Shown here piece by piece: positions 1 through 8,467 of a stretch of 64,000 bases of DNA. The DNA comes from Dokdonella koreensis DS-123 (GTDB taxonomy: Bacteria > Pseudomonadota > Gammaproteobacteria > Xanthomonadales > Rhodanobacteraceae). Under the pieces are notes generated by a model. The model ran no database searches and had not been told where the DNA came from. It saw only the letters and a program-made list of their open reading frames with translations. A program made the translations under genes and the position numbers. Location: assembly GCF_001632775.1 (NCBI RefSeq), contig NZ_CP015249.1, forward strand, positions 1 to 64,000, given 5' to 3'. The stretch's first letter is position 1; every line of letters starts with the position of its first letter.

Positions 1-1
1 G

Positions 2-3000
2 CTGGTCGCGGGTGACCGCTCGCCGAGCAGCACCGACGGCGTCGTCGCCCTGTTGAACAGTGACGGCTCGACCGTGTTCCATCGTCTCGGCATGGCCGAC
101 GGGTCCGTCCGTGCGATCGCCGAGCTGGCGGGCGGAAAGATCCTGATCGCGGGTGCATTCACCCATGTCGACGGCCAGCCGCGCCCGCGCATCGCGCGCC
201 TGAACGCCGACGGCTCGCTGGATCAGAGCTACGCGCCGCCGGTGGGCGCGAATGCAGCGATCACGCAGCTGCTGGTCCAACCCGACGGAAAAACCGTGGT
301 GGCGGGCGAGTTCACCGCGATCGGCAACCAGCCGCGCGTCCGGATCGCGCGCCTGAACGCCGACGGCTCCCTCGACACCGGCTTCGAATTGCAGACGGGC
401 ACCAATGGCGCAATCGCCGCGCTCGCGTTGCAGGCCGACGGAAAACTACTGATCGCCGGCGCGTTCACGGCCGCGGGCCACAGCGTGCGCAACCGCATCG
501 CGCGCTTGAATGCCGATGGAACCCTCGACAACGCATTCGGCCCGAATCCCGGGCCGAATGCGACGGTGAACGACATCGCGTTGCAGCCCGACGGCAGTGT
601 GCTGATCGCCGGCAACTTTCTCGCGGTCGACGGCGAGCCGCGTACGCGGATTGCCCGCCTGCGCGCGGACGGCACGTTGGACGATCGCTTTCCGCCGAAC
701 AGCACCGCGGGACGCGACGTGCCGGCGAGTGCCGGCGCCAATTCGTCGGTCCTGGCACTGGCCGTGCAGCAGGACGGCAAGGTACTGATGGTCGGTTCGT
801 TCAACGAGGTCGACGGCGAGCCGCGCTCCGGCATCGCGCGATTGAACACGGACGGTTCGTTCGATGCGGATCTGAAGATCGGTCCGAACATGGTGATCCT
901 GGGCTGGCAGGGCGGCGGCACCGCCAGCGGCAACATCCTCGCGACCACGATCCAGCCGGATGGAAAGTACCTGGTCGGCGGGCGCTTCGATGAAAGCCAT
1001 GGCGTGCCGCGCAAGGGTATCGCCCGATTCAATGCGGACGGCACGCTCGATCTCGGCTTCGATCCCGGGGTCGGTCCCCGCTATCCGCTCGGAAGTGACG
1101 GCGACTTCTTCGCCATCGAAAGCGTGGTCCTGCAGCCCGACGAGAAAATCCTGGTCGGCGGCGCGTTCACGTCGTTCGACGACCTGCCGCGCCCGGGTTT
1201 CGTTCGACTCGCCAGCGACGGCAGCGTCGATCCGGACTTCGCGCTGCCGATGCTGTACCCGGAGACATCCGTCAGCGTGATACCCAAGGTGACCCACATC
1301 GCCACGCAGCCGGACGGCAACATGCTGATCGCCGGCCCGATCCGGACGCAAGCGAACGGCGGCCGTCGCAAGATCCTCCGCCTGCGGCCGGACGGCTCGC
1401 TCGATCCGGGCTTCGATCCGTATGACTTTTCCGCCGTCATCCCCTGGGCCAGCCACGTCAATGCCCTCGCGCTGCAGCGCGACGGCAAGGTACTGCTCGG
1501 CATCGAGGCGGGCGACTCGAGCGGAATCCATCTTCGGGAACTGATCCGGCTGCACCCGGACGGCTCGCTGGACCCGAGCTTCAGCCTCGTCCTCGACCTG
1601 GACGTCAACGCAGCTGGCATCGAGCGGGTCTTGCCGCAGCCGGACGGCAAGATTCTCATCGTCGGCGGCTTCGTCGAAATCCGCGGGCAGCCGCAGGCCT
1701 CCATCGCCCGCCTGAACCCCGAAGACGGATCGCTCGATGCCACGTTCGTCTCGGACGTGACGACTGCGAGCGGCTATTCCCACATCGCCCAGGCCGCCCT
1801 GCAATCGGACGGCTCGATCCTGATCGGCGGAAGTCCCGTGTTCAGCATCGACGGCGTGACGACGGGAAAAGTGGCACGGCTCTTCAACGATGGCTTGCTC
1901 GACCGGCGCTTCGACTTCAATCCGCCAGTGGGTCCGTTTGCGGCCGGAGGTGCGAGTCTCCTTTCCATCGATGCGTCCGGCAAGGCGCTGATGGCGGGAA
2001 GCTTCCAGTGGCGGTATCCGGGCACGCAATGCTGCGACAGCATCGCCCGCATACAGACCCGGCATTCGGCGCTGCATTCCCTTTCGATCGGCAGCGACCG
2101 GGCGAGCGCCGAATGGGTGCGCAGCGGCCCCGGGCCGGAGTTCGCGCGCGTCTCCTTCGAAGGGTCGGTGGATGGCGCGAACTGGCAGGCGCTGGGCGAG
2201 GCTACGCCGCTGCCATGCGAAGGGAGCGACTGCGGTGCCGGCCACTTTGCGGCGTCCCACGCGTTCGCTGCGCCGTCCGGCTACGCGGGCTCGCCGAAAT
2301 CCACGGCGGGCTCCGCATTGCGTGCCGAGGACCGAGCGTTCGCGCAGGGCAGCCGACCGGCCGACGCCGGCATGGGTCGATCAACGACGACGGATCGCGG
2401 CGGGCAGGGCATCGCGAAGGTCATCATCAGCCAGGTCTACTCCGGCAGCACCACGTCCACACCGATCCGCCGTGACTTCATCGAGCTGTTCAACGCGGGG
2501 GATGCGCCGCAGGCGTTGGACGGATGGTCCGTCCAGTACGCCCTGGCCGGGCTGGACAACTGGCAGGCGACACCCTTGCCCGACGTCACGCTGCAGCCGG
2601 GCCAGTACTACCTGATCCAGCAGGGCGGATCCGGAAGCGAGGTCGGTGCGCTTCCCACGCCCGATGCGATCGGCAACATCGACCTGGGTACGAACACCGG
2701 CAAGATCGCCCTGGTCAGGAGCGCCGTGCTGCTGACGGGCATGTGCCCGACGACGCCGGCCGTCGCCAGCTTCGTCGGCTACGGCACCGGCGCGAACTGC
2801 TACGAAATCGCCGCGGCCGGCCAGCTCTCGAGCGCCGTGGCCGCCGTTCGCGGCAGCGCCGGCTGTACCGACGGCTACAACAACCAGACGGACTTCGCGC
2901 TCGCGGCGCCGACGCCTCGAAACAGCGCGAGCGCGTTCAACGCCTGCAGCGGCACGGGTGCGCAGGCAGCGATTGCCGCCATCGAAGGCGCAACGCAAAG

Positions 3001-5356
3001 CGCGCCGGCCAACCTGCCGTTCACGATGGCCCTGAAGATCCGCGTGACGGATACGGGAGGCAATCCGGTTCCTGCCGCCGCCGTCGGTTTCGATGTGCCG
3101 GAGACCGGGGCGAGCGCCGTCGTGTCTCCCGACGGAGCACGGACGAACGCGCAGGGCGAGGCCGTCGTGGTCGCCACGGCGAACGCGACCGTCGGCAGCT
3201 ACGTGGTGACGGCGAGGGTTGCCGGCGTCGGCGCCGTTGCGAGTTTTGCGCTGTCCAACGTCGCGGAAGGATCGCCCGCGTCCATCGTCGCGGCCGGCGG
3301 AACACCGCAGGAGGTTCAGGTCAACCAGCCGTTCGCTGCGCCGCTCGCGGTCAGGGTCGTCGACGTCTTCGGAACGCCGGTGACGAATGCGTCGATCCGC
3401 TTCGATTCGCCGGCAACCGGTGCGCGCGCACTGCTGGCGTCGGCCGCTGCCTCGACGGACGGCAACGGCGAAGCCAGCATCACGGCACGCGCGAACCGGA
3501 CGGCCGGCAGCTACCGTGTCACCGCGACGGTGGCAGGGCTCGCGCCGGTCGATTTCCAATTGACCAATACGGCAGGTCCCGACGGAAAGATCGTCATCAG
3601 CCAGGTGTTCGTCAGCGGCGCGGCCTACAACAGCCGCTTCATCGAGCTGTTCAACGCAGGCAGTACCGCGCAAGACCTGACGGGATGGTCGGTGCAGTAC
3701 GGGCGTGCCGACCAACAGTCCTGGACCACGACGGCGCTGACCGGGCTCAGCTTGCAGCCCGGCCAGTACTACCTGATCCAGCAAAGAAGCAACGGCTCCG
3801 GCGGCGCCCCGCTGCCGACGCCCGATGCCGTCGGCTCCCTCAACATGCTCGATGCCGCCGGAAAGCTGGCCCTGGTCAGGACCACGACGGCCCTGACCGG
3901 GTTCTGCCCCAGCGACGATGCCAGCGTCGTCGACTTCGTCGGCTACGGCACGTTCACGCCCTGTGCCGAGTACCGGCCCATCCCCGTGAATACGCTGGCC
4001 GATCGCGCCGCACTGCGCTCCGGATCCGGCTGTACGGATACCGGCGACAACGGCGCGGATTTCCTGATCGGCGTCCCGTCGCCGCGCAATACCGCCAGTC
4101 CGATCCAGGCGTGCAGCACGGGAAGCCTCGAAGTCTTCGGCGGCACGCCGCAGAGCACGGCGGTCTATCGGCCGTTTCCGGCGCCCCTGGCCGTGCGCGT
4201 GGTCGATGCGCAGGGCAATCCGCTGCCCGGGCAGACGGTCAACTTCAACGTACCGGGGAGCGGCGCCACGGCGGCACTGTCGACGCCGAGCGCCGTCACC
4301 GACGCGAGCGGCATCGGCAGCGCCGTCGCCACGGCCAACGGCATCGCAGGCAGCTACGTCGTGACGGCGAGCGTGTCGGGGATCGACGGCTCGGTCGACT
4401 TCGAACTGACCAATACGATGGCCTCGCTGATCGCAACCAGCGGCACGCCGCAGCGGACCGTCGTCGATCAAGCGTTCGCACAGCCGCTGGTCGTGAAGTT
4501 GACCGGCAGCGACGGCAGCCCGATTCCGGGCATCGAAGTGACCTTCGCGGCGCCAGGCGGCGGTGCGAGTGCGGTGCTGTCCTCGACCTCGGTGATGACG
4601 AACCCGGGTGGCGTAGCCAGCGTGACCGCGACGGCGAACGCCATCGCCGGAGACTACGCAGTCACGGCCAGCGTCGCCGGCGCATCGGCTCCGGCCACCT
4701 TCCTCCTTTCCCAAACCGACCTGCCGACGGGTCCGTGGCGCGGCTGGGGAATCACCGGACTGAACCTGCCGCGCAACCGCAACGTGTGGATCCGCGCCCG
4801 CGGCTTCACCGTCGATGGCTCGATCCATGAATCGGTGAAGGTGTTCCATCCGGTCGGTGGCTACACGGCGACGCCGGTGGCGACGGCACATGGACGCATC
4901 GAGCCGGCCATCGCGCAAGGCGGCGATGCCGGCATGGTGCTCAGCTTCACGATCGTGCCGGACTCGGGGCATGGCATCTCCGGCGTGACCGGCTGTGGCG
5001 GCACGCTCAACGGCTCGACCTACCTGACCGCGCCGCTGGTGGCCGATTGCACGGTCGTGGCCAGTTTCAGCGGTGGCGTGGCCACGCACACGGTGACCGC
5101 GAGCGCCGGGCCGGGCGGCGCGATCGCGCCGGCGGGCGCGCAGGCGGTGAGCGACGGGCAGACGATGAGCTTCGTGCTGATACCCGATGCCGGCCAGCAG
5201 GCGGCGGCGGTCACCGGCACCTGCGGCGGCGTCCTGGCCGAGGAGGTGTTCACGACCGCACCGGTCACCGCCGACTGCTCGGTGCAGGCAGCCTTCCAGC
5301 CCGGCTCGGCCGGTGACCGGATCTTCGTGAACGGCTTCGACGGCTCCTCGCCGTAG
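2..5356 (+). CDS. Giant secreted delta-60 / lamin-tail / Ig-like repeat protein (5' end outside window)
   Basis: The reading frame is open to the left edge, and the codons before the first possible internal start (TTG at 53) already read as repeat protein, so the gene begins upstream. About the first 680 residues seen are tandem delta-60 type repeats (QPDGK, ILIGG, RLNADGSLD). A lamin-tail-like domain follows (IELFNAGDAPQALDGWSVQY, about 804-983), then two Big_1-like Ig repeats (about 989-1190), a second lamin-tail domain (about 1196-1374), two more Ig repeats (about 1376-1570) and two ~75-residue repeats. The last residues contain DRIFVNGFD, a tail shared with other secreted proteins in this window. 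Likely exported or surface-bound; the ligand is unknown. The signal peptide cannot be seen. Confidence 0.85.
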   Translation: MVAGDRSPSSTDGVVALLNSDGSTVFHRLGMADGSVRAIAELAGGKILIAGAFTHVDGQPRPRIARLNADGSLDQSYAPPVGANAAITQLLVQPDGKTVVAGEFTAIGNQPRVRIARLNADGSLDTGFELQTGTNGAIAALALQADGKLLIAGAFTAAGHSVRNRIARLNADGTLDNAFGPNPGPNATVNDIALQPDGSVLIAGNFLAVDGEPRTRIARLRADGTLDDRFPPNSTAGRDVPASAGANSSVLALAVQQDGKVLMVGSFNEVDGEPRSGIARLNTDGSFDADLKIGPNMVILGWQGGGTASGNILATTIQPDGKYLVGGRFDESHGVPRKGIARFNADGTLDLGFDPGVGPRYPLGSDGDFFAIESVVLQPDEKILVGGAFTSFDDLPRPGFVRLASDGSVDPDFALPMLYPETSVSVIPKVTHIATQPDGNMLIAGPIRTQANGGRRKILRLRPDGSLDPGFDPYDFSAVIPWASHVNALALQRDGKVLLGIEAGDSSGIHLRELIRLHPDGSLDPSFSLVLDLDVNAAGIERVLPQPDGKILIVGGFVEIRGQPQASIARLNPEDGSLDATFVSDVTTASGYSHIAQAALQSDGSILIGGSPVFSIDGVTTGKVARLFNDGLLDRRFDFNPPVGPFAAGGASLLSIDASGKALMAGSFQWRYPGTQCCDSIARIQTRHSALHSLSIGSDRASAEWVRSGPGPEFARVSFEGSVDGANWQALGEATPLPCEGSDCGAGHFAASHAFAAPSGYAGSPKSTAGSALRAEDRAFAQGSRPADAGMGRSTTTDRGGQGIAKVIISQVYSGSTTSTPIRRDFIELFNAGDAPQALDGWSVQYALAGLDNWQATPLPDVTLQPGQYYLIQQGGSGSEVGALPTPDAIGNIDLGTNTGKIALVRSAVLLTGMCPTTPAVASFVGYGTGANCYEIAAAGQLSSAVAAVRGSAGCTDGYNNQTDFALAAPTPRNSASAFNACSGTGAQAAIAAIEGATQSAPANLPFTMALKIRVTDTGGNPVPAAAVGFDVPETGASAVVSPDGARTNAQGEAVVVATANATVGSYVVTARVAGVGAVASFALSNVAEGSPASIVAAGGTPQEVQVNQPFAAPLAVRVVDVFGTPVTNASIRFDSPATGARALLASAAASTDGNGEASITARANRTAGSYRVTATVAGLAPVDFQLTNTAGPDGKIVISQVFVSGAAYNSRFIELFNAGSTAQDLTGWSVQYGRADQQSWTTTALTGLSLQPGQYYLIQQRSNGSGGAPLPTPDAVGSLNMLDAAGKLALVRTTTALTGFCPSDDASVVDFVGYGTFTPCAEYRPIPVNTLADRAALRSGSGCTDTGDNGADFLIGVPSPRNTASPIQACSTGSLEVFGGTPQSTAVYRPFPAPLAVRVVDAQGNPLPGQTVNFNVPGSGATAALSTPSAVTDASGIGSAVATANGIAGSYVVTASVSGIDGSVDFELTNTMASLIATSGTPQRTVVDQAFAQPLVVKLTGSDGSPIPGIEVTFAAPGGGASAVLSSTSVMTNPGGVASVTATANAIAGDYAVTASVAGASAPATFLLSQTDLPTGPWRGWGITGLNLPRNRNVWIRARGFTVDGSIHESVKVFHPVGGYTATPVATAHGRIEPAIAQGGDAGMVLSFTIVPDSGHGISGVTGCGGTLNGSTYLTAPLVADCTVVASFSGGVATHTVTASAGPGGAIAPAGAQAVSDGQTMSFVLIPDAGQQAAAVTGTCGGVLAEEVFTTAPVTADCSVQAAFQPGSAGDRIFVNGFDGSSP

Positions 5357-5406
5357 CCGATGAGGCGCCGCTCGATTCCCTGAGCCGGCATCGCCGGACA
5401 GCGGCC

Positions 5407-5440
5407 GAGCGCCGTGGCCGAAGCACGGGCCACGGCGCTC
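5407..5440. terminator. Strong hairpin after the giant repeat protein
   Basis: A perfect 13-bp inverted repeat (5407-5419 with 5428-5440, arm GAGCGCCGTGGCC) encloses an 8-nt loop 50 nt downstream of the stop codon. There is no T-tract, so it may be an RNA 3'-end stabiliser or a U-poor terminator rather than a classical intrinsic terminator. Confidence 0.55.
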
Positions 5441-5947
5441 CGGGCGCCGCACCCCGTTCGCCGGAGTGCCCGATCCGGTATGCCGGTGCCGAAGCGGAGC
5501 GCGGAGGAGCACGTGCCTCGCACCAGCGATGCCGTGGCCATGGATGCGCCGGCGCGGAGCCCGGTTTCACGAGCCGGATGTCCTGTGATCGGCTTTCCGG
5601 TCGAGCTTTGATGCCGCGCCCGAAGGACCGCGATGGAGGTGCGCAGTTGCGACTGTCTCCACGTTCCGTGGTTCCCCTCCCGATGAGACGTGGGGCGCCG
5701 GTTCGGCGCCTTGGGTTTCTGTGATGCAGTCGAACTATTCAGTGCATCGGCGCGCTCGATCGCCTCTACCGGCTCTGTGGAATTTGCGTACTATTTCCCG
5801 ATAGCGAATTGTGGACGTACAGGCGTAAGCGCGTGCCGGGCGCATGCGGGGATCCCTGGTGATACGGGGCGATGCAGGGTAGCTGCGTGGCGAGTCGACA
5901 GGCGCTCGGGAGGCTTGTCGACTCACCGCGATTCAGGGGATGCGCAC
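5441..5947. other. Intergenic region before the V4R gene
   Basis: About 500 bases without a convincing gene. The V4R frame stays open back to 5690, but the extra residues look unlike the family. The base composition is locally less GC-rich around 5740-5820 (for example TACTAT at 5789-5794, a possible -10 element), which suggests promoter DNA. A palindrome near the 3' end is listed separately. Confidence 0.4.
5892..5924 (+). promoter_or_regulatory. Inverted repeat just upstream of the V4R gene
   Basis: GAGTCGACA (5892-5900) and its exact complement TGTCGACTC (5916-5924) flank 15 nt. In RNA the stem can extend by a G-U and two G-C pairs. It lies 10 nt before an AGGGGA ribosome-binding site (5935-5940), so it could be an operator or a 5'-leader hairpin controlling the V4R/MHYT pair. 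Confidence 0.45.
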
Positions 5948-6736
5948 GTGGTTGAAGTGGAGTTTCAGGTGCTGGCCGACCAGCGCGAAGGCCTGCTGCT
6001 CCAATTGGGGCAGGCGGTGATATCCGCTGGATTCACGCTGGCGCGGCAACGCCTCACGGAATCGCCGGAGGGCGTTCGGTTGATGCTCGTCGTCCGCGGG
6101 CCGCAGGCGCAGCTGCTCGCGCTGGAGGAGCGGCTGGGAACGCACCGGCTGGTGCGCAGCTTCGAGGCCATCGCCCACGAGCCCGGGCAGCCGCTCAATG
6201 GTGCGAGCTACGGCGCGCCGCCGGTGACGCAGGCCCCCCGAACCCAGAACGCAGAACCGGTAGCGCGCGGGCCTGCCGTGGCGCTGGACATGCGCCGGAT
6301 CGAAGCGGAGCTGCGGCTGCTGGCGCAGGACTATCCGCAGGTGTTCCCGCGGCTGCTCAGCCTCGAACGCAGTTTCGACGCCGAGTCGAAGAGCACCGCG
6401 ATGCGCCACCTGGGGCAGCGCATCGGTGCCTGGGTGTACAAGCGGGACTTCGCCCTGGGCGCCCATCTCGCACCGGCCGACGCGCTCAAGCACGTCGCCG
6501 TGCCGGCGCTGCGGCCGCTGGTGCAGGCGGAGGCGCATGCCGCCAACGCCCTGCGCATCCGCAACAGTCCCTTCGTCGTCGCCGGCAAGGGAACCCAGTG
6601 CAACTGCCACTTCTTCAGCGGCTACCTCGAGGCCCTGCTCAAGGAGGCCAGCGGCAACACCGCAGCGGTCGCGGTACGCGAAACCCAGTGCCGCGGCATC
6701 GGCGCGGATGCCTGCGTGTTCGAGATCCACAGCTAA
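5948..6736 (+). CDS. V4R-domain protein
   Basis: A 262-residue protein from a GTG start chosen because AGGGGA lies 7 nt upstream; the longer frame to 5690 has no such signal. The C-terminal half looks like a V4R (4-vinyl-reductase) small-molecule-binding domain, with the family's late Cys-bearing segment (NCHFFSGYLEALL, then TQCRGIGADACVFEI at the end). The N-terminal ~85 residues (VEVEFQVLADQREGLLLQLG) look like an ACT-like or regulatory extension but are not firmly assigned. V4R domains bind hydrophobic small molecules or metals in sensors. The MHYT gene follows after 43 nt, so the two probably form an operon. The actual ligand is unknown. Confidence 0.7.
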   Translation: MVEVEFQVLADQREGLLLQLGQAVISAGFTLARQRLTESPEGVRLMLVVRGPQAQLLALEERLGTHRLVRSFEAIAHEPGQPLNGASYGAPPVTQAPRTQNAEPVARGPAVALDMRRIEAELRLLAQDYPQVFPRLLSLERSFDAESKSTAMRHLGQRIGAWVYKRDFALGAHLAPADALKHVAVPALRPLVQAEAHAANALRIRNSPFVVAGKGTQCNCHFFSGYLEALLKEASGNTAAVAVRETQCRGIGADACVFEIHS

Positions 6737-6779
6737 GCCTTTCCCGACGCCGTCCGCACTCAGCAAGGAGCCAAAAGCC

Positions 6780-7529
6780 ATGTCCGACGTCCATTGCGTG
6801 CACGATCCATTGCTCATGGTGCTTTCGTACCTGATCTCGGTACTGGGCTCGTTCGTGGCGCTGCAGCTGGCCATCGCGATTCCCGTCGCGGTCGATTCGG
6901 CACAGCGCTGGCGCGCCGTCCTGTCCGCCGGCGCGGCGATGGGCATCGGCGCGATCTGGTCGATGCACTTCATCGCGATGCTGGCCTGCCAGATGCACAT
7001 CCCGGTTGCCTACGACATCGGGCTGACCGTGCTGTCGGCGGTGCTGGCGTTGCTGGCCTGCTCGGCGGGTCTGGCGATCATGGGCACCGGTCTGTTCTCG
7101 TGGGGCAAGCTCACCGCCGCCGGCATCTTCATGGGCGGCGGCGTCGCCGCGATGCACTACACCGGCATGGCGGCCATGCTGATGCCGGCGACCACGCACT
7201 ACGACCTGGGGATCGTCGCCCTGTCGGTGGTGATCGCGGTCGTCGCGTCGATGGCGGCGCTGTGGCTCGCGTTCAACCTGCGCGGCTGGTTGCAGATGCT
7301 CGGCAGCGCGCTGGTGATGGGTGTCGCGGTGTGCGGCATGCACTACACCGGCATGTACGCGGCCCGCTTCGTCCCCGCCGAAGGCGCCCCGCTGCCAGCC
7401 GGCTTCGAGCAGGGGATACAGGGCGAGTACCTGGGCAGCACGATCTTCGTCGTCGCTGCCGTGCTGCTGGCGGCGATGCTGGTCCTGAACACGATTCGTC
7501 AGAAGCGCCGCGCCGCCGTCGCGATCTGA
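6780..7529 (+). CDS. Stand-alone MHYT-domain integral membrane sensor
   Basis: A 249-residue membrane protein with about seven transmembrane segments and three repeats of the MHYT signature (SMHFIAM, AMHYTGM, GMHYTGM), whose Met/His residues are proposed to bind copper and sense O2, CO or NO. The start is the ATG at 6780, with AAGGAG about 9 nt upstream. MHYT domains are most often fused to GGDEF/EAL or kinase modules. Here the protein ends soon after the last helix, so it has no output domain. The cytoplasmic V4R protein encoded 43 nt upstream is a candidate partner. Confidence 0.85.
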   Translation: MSDVHCVHDPLLMVLSYLISVLGSFVALQLAIAIPVAVDSAQRWRAVLSAGAAMGIGAIWSMHFIAMLACQMHIPVAYDIGLTVLSAVLALLACSAGLAIMGTGLFSWGKLTAAGIFMGGGVAAMHYTGMAAMLMPATTHYDLGIVALSVVIAVVASMAALWLAFNLRGWLQMLGSALVMGVAVCGMHYTGMYAARFVPAEGAPLPAGFEQGIQGEYLGSTIFVVAAVLLAAMLVLNTIRQKRRAAVAI

Positions 7530-7554
7530 CGATCACCACACGCACGGTCCCGCC

Positions 7555-7580
7555 GGGCGCCTTCGCCGGAGAAGGCGCCC
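7555..7580. terminator. Hairpin between convergent MHYT and YegP genes
   Basis: A perfect 10-bp stem (GGGCGCCTTC at 7555-7564 and its complement at 7571-7580) with a 6-nt loop lies 25 nt after the MHYT stop codon. There is no T-tract. Probably a bidirectional 3'-end structure for the two convergent genes. Confidence 0.5.
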
Positions 7581-7691
7581 CAAAGGCGTCCTCGTCCGGC
7601 GCCGCCCGGGCGCGACCGATGTGCAGCGGCGCACGCGCAGCCACGCGCGCCGACCGAGCGGCGTGCGCGGCCCGAATCGTGCGAAACGCGG

Positions 7692-8024
7692 CTAGGTGAG
7701 GTCCTTCACCGTCTTGCTGGGACCGTTGGTCTTGACGCTGGCGATGCCGGCGTCGCGCGACGCGGTCGTCGCGTACATCTGGCTGGTGCCGATGATCTGG
7801 TGGTTGGCGGCCTTCAACTTGAAGTACGCCTTGCCGTTCGACGCGGTGTCCTGCTCGTAGCGCTCGGCCAGCGGACTGTTGCTCTGGACCGAGGCGATGC
7901 CGTTCTCGGCCGAGGCCTTCGTCTTGTACAGCTCGCTGGTCAGGATCGTTTCCGCGTTGCCTGCCTTGAGGACGAAGCGGAACTGCCCATCGCTGCTCTT
8001 GCTCAACTCGAACCAACCGGCCAT
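7692..8024 (-). CDS. YegP-type protein with two DUF1508 repeats
   Basis: A 110-residue protein made of two tandem DUF1508 (YegP, UPF0339) repeats: FELSKSSDGQFRFVLKAGN near residue 5 and YEQDTASNGKAYFKLKAAN near residue 55, each ending in a GIASVxxN segment. The family is small and cytoplasmic, and its function is not established. The start ATG at 8024 has AGGAG about 7 nt upstream on the minus strand. It is transcribed alone and faces away from the regulator gene at 8468. Confidence 0.85.
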   Translation of the reverse strand: MAGWFELSKSSDGQFRFVLKAGNAETILTSELYKTKASAENGIASVQSNSPLAERYEQDTASNGKAYFKLKAANHQIIGTSQMYATTASRDAGIASVKTNGPSKTVKDLT

Positions 8025-8467
8025 GACACTGCTCCTGCGCTGTGGTGAGGACAGAGGCGTTTCTACAGCAAGAATACGGCGGCGAGTGTGCCATGTTGTT
8101 TCGGTGGTGTCCGGACGCGCCGCCACGCCGCCGTCGGGTGGACGGAGTACCCGCTGGCTAGGCGTTCGGAACGCCGCGCCCGACAGGTTCCATCGCGCCA
8201 CCCTGGCCACCGCCGCTGCGCCGGCGCATCCCTCGATCCGGGCCGCGCCCGCTACGATGCGCGCGTCCTCGCGTCGACCTCCAGGACAGGCCCCGTGCGA
8301 AGTACCTTCGAGATGGAACCGGACGACGAGGCTGCCACCCCTTCGGGTTACCGAGCGAACGCAGACCGGGGAACGAATCGCTAGACTGCGTCGGCTTGGC
8401 GGGTGTTCTTCGACTTTCTCCAAGGGACTGAATCCGTCGACTCTCCGGTTCCTCGAAAGCGACCGCA
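8025..8467. other. Divergent intergenic region
   Basis: About 440 bases between two divergently transcribed genes. On the minus strand TATTCT (8071-8076) is a possible -10 element for the YegP gene. No convincing small gene or strong hairpin is seen. The part near 8400-8467 presumably holds the promoter of the regulator. Confidence 0.4.

Noticed and set aside
446-5512. Long open frames on the minus strand opposite the giant repeat protein (for example 446-2260 and 2381-5512)
   Set aside because: Their proteins are Arg/Gly/Ala-rich mirrors of a highly repetitive high-GC gene, with no domains, signal peptides or ribosome-binding sites. The plus-strand frame carries clear repeat and domain motifs.
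5690-5947. N-terminal extension of the V4R protein from 5690
   Set aside because: The extra residues do not look like the family, and the GTG at 5948 has AGGGGA at ideal spacing. The region before it also contains a palindrome that looks regulatory.
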